Below are positions 17,159 to 24,376 of a stretch of 64,000 nucleotides of DNA, piece by piece. The notes beneath the pieces are model-generated. The model saw only the letters and a program-made list of their open reading frames with translations, did no database searches and was not told where the DNA came from. Position 1 is the first letter of the stretch, and each line of letters opens with the position of its first letter. The position numbers and the translations under genes are program-made. The stretch comes from CAMAVH01 sp035714115 (lineage in GTDB: Bacteria > Pseudomonadota > Alphaproteobacteria > SMXQ01): the NCBI GenBank assembly GCA_035714115.1, contig DASTMO010000074.1, positions 1 through 64,000 of the forward strand. Direction: 5' to 3'.

Positions 17159-18204
17159 CCACCGTGCCAAATCCGGAAATGGCCGCCTCGTTCAAGAAGT
17201 TACTCGGCTTCGTCGCCAACGGCGACAAGCTGAGCCAGGCCCAGGCCGAAGAAGCCTTCGAGATCATCATGTCGGGCAACGCCACGCCGTCGCAGATCGG
17301 CGCGATGCTGATGGGCCTGCGCCTGCGCGGCGAAACCGTCGACGAGATCACCGGCGCGGCGCGCGTCATGCGCGCGAAGGCCGTGCCGATCCAGGCGCCG
17401 CCCGGCGCCATCGACACTTGCGGCACCGGCGGGGACGCCTCCGGCACCTTCAATATCTCGACCGGCGCGGCGATCGTCGTCGCCGGCTGCGGCGTGCCGG
17501 TCGCCAAGCACGGCAACCGCGCCGCCTCCTCCAAGTCCGGCTCGGCCGATGTGCTCGCCGCGCTCGGCGTCAACTTGGACGCCGATATGGCGCTCGTCGC
17601 CGAATCGCTGCGCGTCAACAACATCGGCTTCATGATGGCGCCGCGCCATCATGCCGCGATGCGCTTTGTCGGCCCGACCCGCGTCGAGCTCGGCACGCGC
17701 ACGATCTTCAATCTCTTGGGGCCGCTCGCCAATCCGGCCGCCGCCAAGCGCCAATTGCTCGGCGTGTTCAGCCGCCAATGGATCGCCCCGGTCGCCGAAG
17801 TGCTCGGCCAGCTCGGCTCCGAGCGCGCCTGGGTCGTGCACGGCTCCGACGGCCTCGACGAGCTGACCACCACCGGCGCGAGCTACGTCGCCGAACTGAA
17901 AGACGGCAAGGTCACGACCTTCGAAGTGACGCCGGAGGACGCGGGCCTTGCGCGCGTCACCGCCGACGCGCTAAAAGGCGGCGACCCGGCGCACAACGCG
18001 CAAGCGATCATCGCCATGCTCGACGGCGCGACCGGTCCCTATCGAGACATCGTGCTGCTCAATGCTGCCGCGGCTCTCATCGTCGCCGGCAAGGCAGCCG
18101 ACCTGAAAGCCGGCGTTAAGCTCGCTGCCGAGGCGATCGCCTCGGGTAAAGCGAAAGCAACGTTGGCTGCTCTCGTCGCTACATCGACGAAAGTCCTCGC
18201 GTGA
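17155..18204 (+). CDS. trpD: Anthranilate phosphoribosyltransferase
   Basis: Second step of tryptophan synthesis: transfers phosphoribose from PRPP to anthranilate. The 349-residue protein is of normal length and carries the PRPP-binding GTGGDASGTFNIST loop, the conserved AKHGNRAASSKSGSADVLAALG segment in two adjacent pieces, and RVELGTRTIFNLLGPLANP. The start overlaps the trpG stop by 4 nt (ATGA), and the stop overlaps the trpC GTG start by 4 nt, so translation is coupled along the operon. Confidence 0.98.
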   Translation: MTTVPNPEMAASFKKLLGFVANGDKLSQAQAEEAFEIIMSGNATPSQIGAMLMGLRLRGETVDEITGAARVMRAKAVPIQAPPGAIDTCGTGGDASGTFNISTGAAIVVAGCGVPVAKHGNRAASSKSGSADVLAALGVNLDADMALVAESLRVNNIGFMMAPRHHAAMRFVGPTRVELGTRTIFNLLGPLANPAAAKRQLLGVFSRQWIAPVAEVLGQLGSERAWVVHGSDGLDELTTTGASYVAELKDGKVTTFEVTPEDAGLARVTADALKGGDPAHNAQAIIAMLDGATGPYRDIVLLNAAAALIVAGKAADLKAGVKLAAEAIASGKAKATLAALVATSTKVLA

Positions 18205-19004
18205 GCGACGTCCTCAAGAAAATCTGCGACATCCGGCTCGAACAGGTAAAGGCCGCTGAAGCGGCTCGTCCCTTCGCCGCCGTCGATGCCGCCGCCAAGA
18301 GCGCCGACAAGCCCCGCGGCTTTCGCGCCGCGTTGGAGGCCAAAGCCAAGAGCGGCTACGGCCTGATCGCCGAGATCAAGAAGGCCTCGCCCAGCGCCGG
18401 CTTGATCCGCCCGGACTTCGATCCCGCCGCCCTCGCCCGCGCCTACAAGGCCGGCGGCGCGGCTTGCCTCTCGGTCCTCACCGAGATCGACCATTTCCAG
18501 GGTCACGACGACTATCTGAAGCAAGCCCGCGCGGCGGTCGACCTGCCGGCTCTACGCAAGGACTTCATGCTGACGCCCTATCAGATCGCCGAATCGCGCG
18601 CGCTCGGGGCCGACTGCATCCTCATCATCATGGCCGCGCTGAGCGATACCCAGGCGCACGAGCTGGAAGACGCCGCCTTCGGCTACGGCATGGACGTGCT
18701 GGTCGAGGTCCATGACGAGGAGGAGATGGAGCGGGCGCTCAAGTCGCTCACCTCGCCGCTCCTCGGCGTGAACAACCGCAATCTCAAGACGCTCAAGACC
18801 GACCTCGCCACCACCGAGCGCCTGGCCAAGATGGCCGCCGGTAAGCTGCTGGTCGCCGAAAGCGGCCTGACCGGCCCGGCCGATCTCGCCCGCATGGCCC
18901 GCGCCGGGGCGCGCTGCTTCCTGGTCGGCGAGAGCCTGATGCGTCAGGCGGACGTCACCGCCGCCACCAAGGCGCTGCTCGCTCCTGTCGGGGCGGCCGC
19001 CTGA
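18201..19004 (+). CDS. trpC: Indole-3-glycerol-phosphate synthase
   Basis: Closes the indole ring in tryptophan synthesis by converting carboxyphenylamino-deoxyribulose phosphate to indole-3-glycerol phosphate. The 267-residue TIM barrel has the catalytic lysine regions AEIKKASPSAG and LRKDFM, the phosphate-binding GVNNRNLKT, and LVAESGLTGPADL. It starts with GTG overlapping the trpD stop and ends 1 nt into the moaC ATG. It is monofunctional: no TrpF domain is fused, and no trpF, trpB or trpA is in this window. Confidence 0.98.
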   Translation: MSDVLKKICDIRLEQVKAAEAARPFAAVDAAAKSADKPRGFRAALEAKAKSGYGLIAEIKKASPSAGLIRPDFDPAALARAYKAGGAACLSVLTEIDHFQGHDDYLKQARAAVDLPALRKDFMLTPYQIAESRALGADCILIIMAALSDTQAHELEDAAFGYGMDVLVEVHDEEEMERALKSLTSPLLGVNNRNLKTLKTDLATTERLAKMAAGKLLVAESGLTGPADLARMARAGARCFLVGESLMRQADVTAATKALLAPVGAAA

Positions 19005-19495
19005 TGGCCAAGAAGCCGGCCCCCAAGAAGCAGCTCACCCACCTGGACGCCAAGGGCCAGGCCCGCATGGTCGATGTCGGGTCCAAGGATGTGACGCATC
19101 GCGTCGCGACCGCCAAAGGCTCCGTCCTGATGGCCAAGGAGACCGTCGCCCTGATCCGCGCCGGCGGCTTCAAGAAGGGCGACGTCCTGTCGGTCGCGCG
19201 CATCGCCGGCATTATGGGCGCGAAGAAAACCCCCGAGCTGATCCCGCTCTGCCACCCCATCGGACTGACCTCCGTGGTCGTCGAACTCACGCTCACGCCG
19301 AAGGGCGTCGACATCGAGGCGACATGCAAGATCGCGAGTCAGACAGGCGTGGAAATGGAAGCGTTAACAGCGGTTTCCGTGGCGGCTTTAACAGTTTACG
19401 ACATGTGCAAGGCGGTCGACCGCGGCATGACCATCACCGGGGTCCGTTTGACGCATAAGTCTGGCGGTAAGTCAGGCACTTACGAGGCGAAGTGA
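19004..19495 (+). CDS. moaC: Cyclic pyranopterin monophosphate synthase MoaC
   Basis: Works with MoaA to convert a GTP-derived cyclic intermediate to cyclic pyranopterin monophosphate, the first stable precursor of molybdenum cofactor. The 163-residue protein has an N-terminal lysine-rich start, then LTHLDAKGQARMVDVGSKD and the active-site stretches KKTPELIPLCHPIGL, GVEMEALTAVSVAALTVYDMCKA and VRLTHKSGGKSG. Its ATG shares one base with the trpC stop, and it is followed directly by moeA. The coupling of Moco genes to trpDC is a recurrent alphaproteobacterial arrangement. Confidence 0.97.
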   Translation: MAKKPAPKKQLTHLDAKGQARMVDVGSKDVTHRVATAKGSVLMAKETVALIRAGGFKKGDVLSVARIAGIMGAKKTPELIPLCHPIGLTSVVVELTLTPKGVDIEATCKIASQTGVEMEALTAVSVAALTVYDMCKAVDRGMTITGVRLTHKSGGKSGTYEAK

Positions 19496-20691
19496 TGCTG
19501 TCAGTGGAAGAGGCGCGCAAGGCGATCCTGGCGGCTCTCTCGCCGCTCGGCAGCGAGACCGTCGGCCTCGACGCCGCCCTCGGCCGCATCCTCGCCGAAG
19601 ACCTCGCCGCCCGCGTCACCCAGCCGCCCGCCGCCCTCTCGGCCATGGACGGCTATGCCGTGCGCGCCGCCGACGCCGCCAAAGTGCCGGTCACCCTGAC
19701 CGTGATCGGCGAAGCCCCGGCCGGCGGCGCCTATGGCGGCACGGTCGGCTCCGGCCAGGCCGTGCGCATCTTCACCGGCGGACCGCTGCCGGCCGGCGCC
19801 GATGCCGTCGTCATCCAGGAAGACACCGAGCGGACCGGCGACAAGGTCACGGTCAAGGAAGCGCCCAAGCTGGCCGAGAATGTCCGCGCCGCCGGGCTCG
19901 ACTTCGCCAAGGAAGCCGTGGTGCTGGCCAAGGGCCGCCGCCTCGCCGCGCGCGACCTCGCGCTCGCCGCCGCCGCCAACCGCCCCTGGCTGCAGGTCGG
20001 CCGCAAACCGCGCATCGCCATCCTCGCCACAGGGGACGAGTTGGTGAACCCGGGCGATCCCATCGGCCCGAACCAGATCGTCAGTTCAAACGGTGTTGGA
20101 CTAAGCGCTTTCGTGCGCGCCCACGGCGGCGAGCCGGTCAATCTCGGCATCGCGCCGGACGACGCGCAGTCTCTCAAGATCATGGCGCAAGGCGCTGAAG
20201 GCGCTGATCTTCTCGTCACCATCGGCGGCGCGTCGGTCGGCGATCACGACCTGATCCAGAAGGTGCTCGGCCAGGTCGGCCTGACGGTCGATTTCTGGAA
20301 GATCGCCATGAAGCCGGGCAAGCCGCTGATGTTCGGCAGCTTCAATGGCACGCCGATGATCGGCCTGCCGGGCAATCCCGTCTCGGCACTGGTCTGCGCC
20401 CTGCTATATCTCGGCCCCGCCATCGCCAAACTGCAGGGCGGTGGCGACACGGCACCGCGCCAGATCCGCGCGCGGCTCGGCGGCGACCTGAAGGCCAACA
20501 ATTTCCGCGAAGATTTCCTGCGCGCGAGCCTGACAACCAACTCCGAGGGCGAGACAGTCGCGACCGCCTTCTCCACGCAGGACTCCTCCATGCTCGGGCT
20601 GCTGTCCCGCGCCGACGGCCTGATCCGCCGCCCGCCCGACGCCCCAGCCGCCAAAGCCGGCGACTGGGCGAACGTGGTGCTGCTCGACTAA
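19495..20691 (+). CDS. moeA: Molybdopterin molybdenumtransferase MoeA
   Basis: Inserts molybdate into adenylated molybdopterin in the last step of molybdenum cofactor synthesis. The 398-residue protein shows the usual domains: an N-terminal dimerisation and domain II region (ALSAMDGYAVRAAD), the MoaB/Mog-like domain III (RIAILATGDELVNPG; ITIGGASVGDHDLI variant; GLPGNPVSALV) and a C-terminal beta domain. Start ambiguous between GTG 19492 and ATG 19495; the ATG is preferred with GAGG about 7 nt before. It overlaps the moaC stop by 1 nt. The stop is 4 nt from the stop of a convergent aldo/keto reductase gene. Confidence 0.96.
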   Translation: MLSVEEARKAILAALSPLGSETVGLDAALGRILAEDLAARVTQPPAALSAMDGYAVRAADAAKVPVTLTVIGEAPAGGAYGGTVGSGQAVRIFTGGPLPAGADAVVIQEDTERTGDKVTVKEAPKLAENVRAAGLDFAKEAVVLAKGRRLAARDLALAAAANRPWLQVGRKPRIAILATGDELVNPGDPIGPNQIVSSNGVGLSAFVRAHGGEPVNLGIAPDDAQSLKIMAQGAEGADLLVTIGGASVGDHDLIQKVLGQVGLTVDFWKIAMKPGKPLMFGSFNGTPMIGLPGNPVSALVCALLYLGPAIAKLQGGGDTAPRQIRARLGGDLKANNFREDFLRASLTTNSEGETVATAFSTQDSSMLGLLSRADGLIRRPPDAPAAKAGDWANVVLLD

Positions 20692-20695
20692 AGCC

Positions 20696-21637
20696 TCACT
20701 TGCCCGCGGTGATCTCGTCGATCGCCGCCATGTCCTCGGCCGTCAGCTTCCAATTGCCCGCCGCAGCATTGGCCTCGACCTGCTCCGGCTTGGTCGCGCC
20801 GGCGATCACGCAGGCCACCGGCTTGTGCGCCAGCAACCAGGAAAAAGCCAACTCCAGCAGAGTCTTGTCGTGCGATTTTGAGAAGGCGTCTAACTTCTCG
20901 ACGATGGCCCAATTGCGCTCCGTGAGCGTGCGTCCGGCAGCGCGCGGCTCGCGGGTCAGGCGCGCGCCCTCGGGCATCACGCCCTTCTTGTATTTGCCGG
21001 TGAGCAGGCCGTTGGCCAGCGGGAAGAACGGCAGCAGGCTGAGACCGTAGGCTTCCATCGCCGGCAGCAGCTCCGGCTCGATCTTGCGGTTGAGCAGGCT
21101 GTATTCGTTCTGGCAGGAGACATAGCGCCCGACATTGACCGACTTGGCGGTCCATTCGGCCTCGACCACTTGCCAGGCCGCCATGCCCGAATTGCCGATG
21201 TAGCGCACCTTGCCCTGGGTCACGAGATCCTCCAACGCCCGCAGCGTCTCCTCGATGGGGGTCAGCGGATCGGGACGGTGCTGCTGATAGAGGTCGATCC
21301 AGTCGGTCTTGAGGCGCGTCAGGCTGGCTTCGACCGCTTCCATGATGTAGCGGCGCGAGGCGCCCTTCTTCTTGCCCTCTTCGTCCATCGGCATGGCGAA
21401 TTTGGTGGCCAGAATGATGTCCTGGCGGCGCGGGCCCATGATCTCGCCGAGCGCCTTTTCCGAACCGCCCTTGTCGCCATAGGCATCCGCCGTGTCGAAG
21501 AAGACCACGCCGACATCGAGCGCCTTGTGGACGACTTTTCGCGTCGATTCCATGTCGATGCGGCCGCCGAAGTTGTTGCAGCCGAGGCCGATTTCCGGGA
21601 CGCGCAGCCCCGATTTGCCGAGATTGCGATAGTTCAT
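20696..21637 (-). CDS. Aldo/keto reductase
   Basis: 313-residue NADPH-dependent oxidoreductase of the aldo/keto reductase superfamily (potassium-channel beta-subunit-like branch). The catalytic tetrad can be placed: Asp and Tyr in FDTADAYGDKGGSE, Lys in LATKFAMPM and His in YQQHRPDP. The ATG at 21637 follows GGGGGAGGG, an excellent ribosome-binding site; extension upstream into 21790 would run through the lexA promoter. It is divergent from lexA, so its own promoter must share the 218-bp spacer containing the SOS box. Natural substrate unknown; general aldehyde detoxification is possible. Confidence 0.92.
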   Translation of the reverse strand: MNYRNLGKSGLRVPEIGLGCNNFGGRIDMESTRKVVHKALDVGVVFFDTADAYGDKGGSEKALGEIMGPRRQDIILATKFAMPMDEEGKKKGASRRYIMEAVEASLTRLKTDWIDLYQQHRPDPLTPIEETLRALEDLVTQGKVRYIGNSGMAAWQVVEAEWTAKSVNVGRYVSCQNEYSLLNRKIEPELLPAMEAYGLSLLPFFPLANGLLTGKYKKGVMPEGARLTREPRAAGRTLTERNWAIVEKLDAFSKSHDKTLLELAFSWLLAHKPVACVIAGATKPEQVEANAAAGNWKLTAEDMAAIDEITAGK

Positions 21638-21720
21638 CGCGCCACCCTCCCCCATTAAGCTTTTGATGCGGCGGGCATCATACGCGCGCCGGATGGGGGT
21701 GAAATACCCCGCAGAGGGAC

Positions 21721-21777
21721 TTGACGGGCCCATAAGAACTAAACTAGAACAAAATCGAATGTTTTTGTTTTGTTCTA
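21721..21777. promoter_or_regulatory. lexA promoter with alphaproteobacterial SOS box
   Basis: TTGACG (21721-21726), an 18-bp spacer and TAGAAC (21745-21750) form a sigma-70-like promoter toward lexA. A perfect GAAC-N7-GAAC LexA box spans 21736-21750 and overlaps the -10 element. A 10-bp perfect inverted repeat, TAGAACAAAA (21745-21754) and TTTTGTTCTA (21768-21777), extends the site, sharing the second GAAC. Confidence 0.85.
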
Positions 21778-21855
21778 TATCTAGCGTCATCGCAAGCGAG
21801 ACGCCGGATTAGTTGGGTTATCGAGGCTTTTTGCCTTCGACGGGGACAGGTTCTC

Positions 21856-22596
21856 ATGCTGACAAAAAAACAATCCGAGCTCCTGCTGTTCATCAACCGC
21901 CATCTCGCCCAGCATGGCGCATCGCCCTCCTTCGACGAGATGAAGGATGCGCTGAACCTCAAATCCAAGTCGGGCATTCACCGGCTCATCACCGGGCTTG
22001 AGGAGCGCGGCTTCATCCGCCGCCTCGCCCACCGCGCCCGCGCGCTGGAGGTCATCCGCCTGCCCGAGGCGCTCGCCGCCGCCAGCGCAGCGCCCGCGCA
22101 GCCCCCCGCAGCGCCCGAACCGCAGCGCGGCGGCTTCACGCCCAATGTCATCAAGGGCAAGTTCAAGCCCGGCCTGACCGGCGCCGCCCTGCCTGCCAAT
22201 GCCGCCACCGGCGTTTCCATCGAACTGCCGCTCTACGGCAAGATCGCCGCCGGCTTGCCCATCGAGGCGTTGCGCGATCATTCCACCACCGTCGAGGTGC
22301 CACCCAGCCTGATCGGCCGCGGCGAGCATTACGCCCTGGAGATCGAGGGCGATTCGATGATCGAAGCGGGCATCTTCAGCGGCGACGTGGCGGTGATCGA
22401 GCGCTGCGACACGGCCGAGAACGGCACCATCGTCGTCGCCGTCGTCGACGAGGACGAAGTCACGCTCAAATATCTGCGCCGCAAGCGCGACTCCATCGCT
22501 CTCGAGCCCGCCAATCCGGCCTATGAGACCCGCATCTTCGGTCCGGATCGCGTGAAAGTGCAGGGCCGGCTGGTCGGCCTGATCCGCCGCTACTAA
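21856..22596 (+). CDS. lexA: LexA repressor, SOS regulator
   Basis: Represses DNA-damage response genes and is inactivated by RecA-stimulated self-cleavage. The 246-residue protein has the winged helix-turn-helix N-terminus (MLTKKQSELLLFINRHLAQ) with SKSGIHRLI as recognition helix. An alanine/proline-rich linker follows, then the S24 peptidase domain. The cleavage bond is Ala132-Gly133 in KIAAGLP, the nucleophile Ser167 in GDSMIEAG, and the general base Lys205 in VTLKYL. The upstream GAAC-N7-GAAC box shows autoregulation. Normal length for alphaproteobacterial LexA. Confidence 0.98.
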   Translation: MLTKKQSELLLFINRHLAQHGASPSFDEMKDALNLKSKSGIHRLITGLEERGFIRRLAHRARALEVIRLPEALAAASAAPAQPPAAPEPQRGGFTPNVIKGKFKPGLTGAALPANAATGVSIELPLYGKIAAGLPIEALRDHSTTVEVPPSLIGRGEHYALEIEGDSMIEAGIFSGDVAVIERCDTAENGTIVVAVVDEDEVTLKYLRRKRDSIALEPANPAYETRIFGPDRVKVQGRLVGLIRRY

Positions 22597-22676
22597 GAGA
22601 CGCGCCCAAAACGGGATTCCAGCCGGTTTTCCGTCCGGGGGTTGCTTTTCGCCCATTTCGGATCGACGTTTAGGGA

Positions 22677-22698
22677 ACGCCGGATTTACAGCCGGCGT
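22677..22698 (+). terminator. Possible weak terminator after lexA
   Basis: ACGCCGG (22677-22683) and CCGGCGT (22692-22698) form a 7-bp GC-rich hairpin 80 nt after the lexA stop. No T-run follows, so it may slow or protect transcript ends rather than terminate efficiently. Confidence 0.35.
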
Positions 22699-22784
22699 CC
22701 GTTCAATCATCAGGCGTTCAGTTTTTCTTAGAGAAATTGCCTGCCTGATGACTGCCCCCCTTCTCGCAACCCCGCGAGCGTCTC

Positions 22785-24374
22785 ATGCCGACCCGTCCCC
22801 GCCTTCCCCTCGTCTCCCGCCGTCGCCTGCTGACCGGTCTCGGCGCCTCGGCTTTAGCAGCCCCCTTCATCCTGCGCAGCCGCGCCTTCGCGCAGGCGCC
22901 GCATCTCATCTTCAAGACCGACCCGTTCAAGCTCGGCGTCGCCTCGGGCGACCCGGACGCCGATTCGGTGGTGCTATGGACGCGCCTGGCGCCCGAGCCT
23001 CTGCGTCTCGGCGAAGGCCTGCCCAAAGGCCCGGTCGAGGTCGAGTGGGAAGTCGGCCTCAACGAGCAGATGAGCCGCGTGATGTTCCGCGGCACCTCTC
23101 TGGCGCGCCCGGAGACCGGCTACAGCGTCCATGCGCTGGCGCGCGGCCTCTTGCCGGGCCGTACATACTGGTATCGCTTCCGTGCCGGCGAAGTGGAAAG
23201 CCGCATCGGCCGCACGCACACTCTGCCGGCGCGAGGGGCCGCCGACATGGCGGCGCGCGCGCGCATCGCCGTGGCGAGCTGCCAGCGCATCGAGCAGGGC
23301 CATTTCACCGCCTGGGCCGACATCGCCAAACGCGACATCGATCTGGTGCTGCATCTCGGCGACTACATCTACGAATATGCGCTGAAGGAAGACGACATCG
23401 CGAAGCGCATTGGGTTCGACGTGCCGCGTCCCGTGCTGGCCAAACCCAGCAGCCTCAACGGTTATCGCCTGCGCCACGCGCTTTACAAACTCGACCCCAA
23501 TCTGGCGAACGCCCATGCGGCGCATCCCTTCGTCGTCGCCTACGACGACCATGAGACGCTGAACAACTGGGCCGGCGACACCGCCCCCAACATGTCGAGC
23601 GCCGACTTCATCAAGCTGCGCGCCGCCGCTTTCCAGGCTTATTACGAGAACATGCCGGTGCGCGAAGCCTTGCAGCCGAACGGCGCCGCCATGCGGCTCT
23701 ATCGCGGCCTCGAATATGGCGATCTGATGCGCCTGGCGACGCTCGATACGCGCCAGTACCGCTCGCCGCACGCCTGCGGACGGGGCGACAAGATGCATTG
23801 CGACGAACGTTTCGCGCCCGGCCGCAGCATGATCGGCAACGAGCAGGAAAGCTGGCTGCTCGGCCAGATGGGCCGCGGCGACACGACCTGGAACCTGCTC
23901 GGCAACCAGGTGATGATGATGCAATGCCGCTATAAAGATCCGTCGCTCGATATCATCGATACCGACAAGTGGGACGGCTATGTCGATGCCCGCAAGCGCC
24001 TGTTCGACGGCATGGCGGCGCGCAAGACCAAGAACCTCGTCGTCGCCACCGGCGACATCCATCACGCCTTCGCCGGCGATCTGAAGATGGATTTCGACAA
24101 GGCGGACTCGCCCAAGATCGGCGCTGAGTTCATCTGCACCTCCATCGCCTCGGGCGGCAACGGCAGCGTCGGCGCCACCGCTTCGGCCAAGATCCGCGGC
24201 GACAATGCGCATATCAAGTTCTACGACGGCCGGCGCGGCTATACGCTGTTGGACTTCGACCGCCAACGTTGCGAGGCGAGCTTCTTCGCGGTCGACAAGG
24301 TGGCGACGGCCAACGGCAAGGTCTCGCAGATCGGCAAATTCGCGGTGGAGGCCGGCAAGCCCGGCATCGCCTAA
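22785..24374 (+). CDS. phoD: PhoD-type alkaline phosphatase / phosphodiesterase, Tat-exported
   Basis: 529-residue metalloenzyme of the PhoD family, which hydrolyses phosphate mono- and diesters outside the cytoplasm. A twin-arginine signal is obvious (SRRRLLTGLG at 11-20, hydrophobic stretch, cleavage near AFAQA), so it folds with its metals before export. The N-terminal PhoD beta domain starts FKLGVASGDPDADSVVLWTR. The catalytic part has RIAVASCQR, HLGDYIYEY, the metal-binding VAYDDHETLNNWAGD and ATGDIHHAFAGDL. It is likely useful for phosphate scavenging, although no Pho box is obvious upstream. Its stop is only 2 nt from the comEC stop on the other strand. Confidence 0.92.
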   Translation: MPTRPRLPLVSRRRLLTGLGASALAAPFILRSRAFAQAPHLIFKTDPFKLGVASGDPDADSVVLWTRLAPEPLRLGEGLPKGPVEVEWEVGLNEQMSRVMFRGTSLARPETGYSVHALARGLLPGRTYWYRFRAGEVESRIGRTHTLPARGAADMAARARIAVASCQRIEQGHFTAWADIAKRDIDLVLHLGDYIYEYALKEDDIAKRIGFDVPRPVLAKPSSLNGYRLRHALYKLDPNLANAHAAHPFVVAYDDHETLNNWAGDTAPNMSSADFIKLRAAAFQAYYENMPVREALQPNGAAMRLYRGLEYGDLMRLATLDTRQYRSPHACGRGDKMHCDERFAPGRSMIGNEQESWLLGQMGRGDTTWNLLGNQVMMMQCRYKDPSLDIIDTDKWDGYVDARKRLFDGMAARKTKNLVVATGDIHHAFAGDLKMDFDKADSPKIGAEFICTSIASGGNGSVGATASAKIRGDNAHIKFYDGRRGYTLLDFDRQRCEASFFAVDKVATANGKVSQIGKFAVEAGKPGIA

Positions 24375-24376
24375 GA

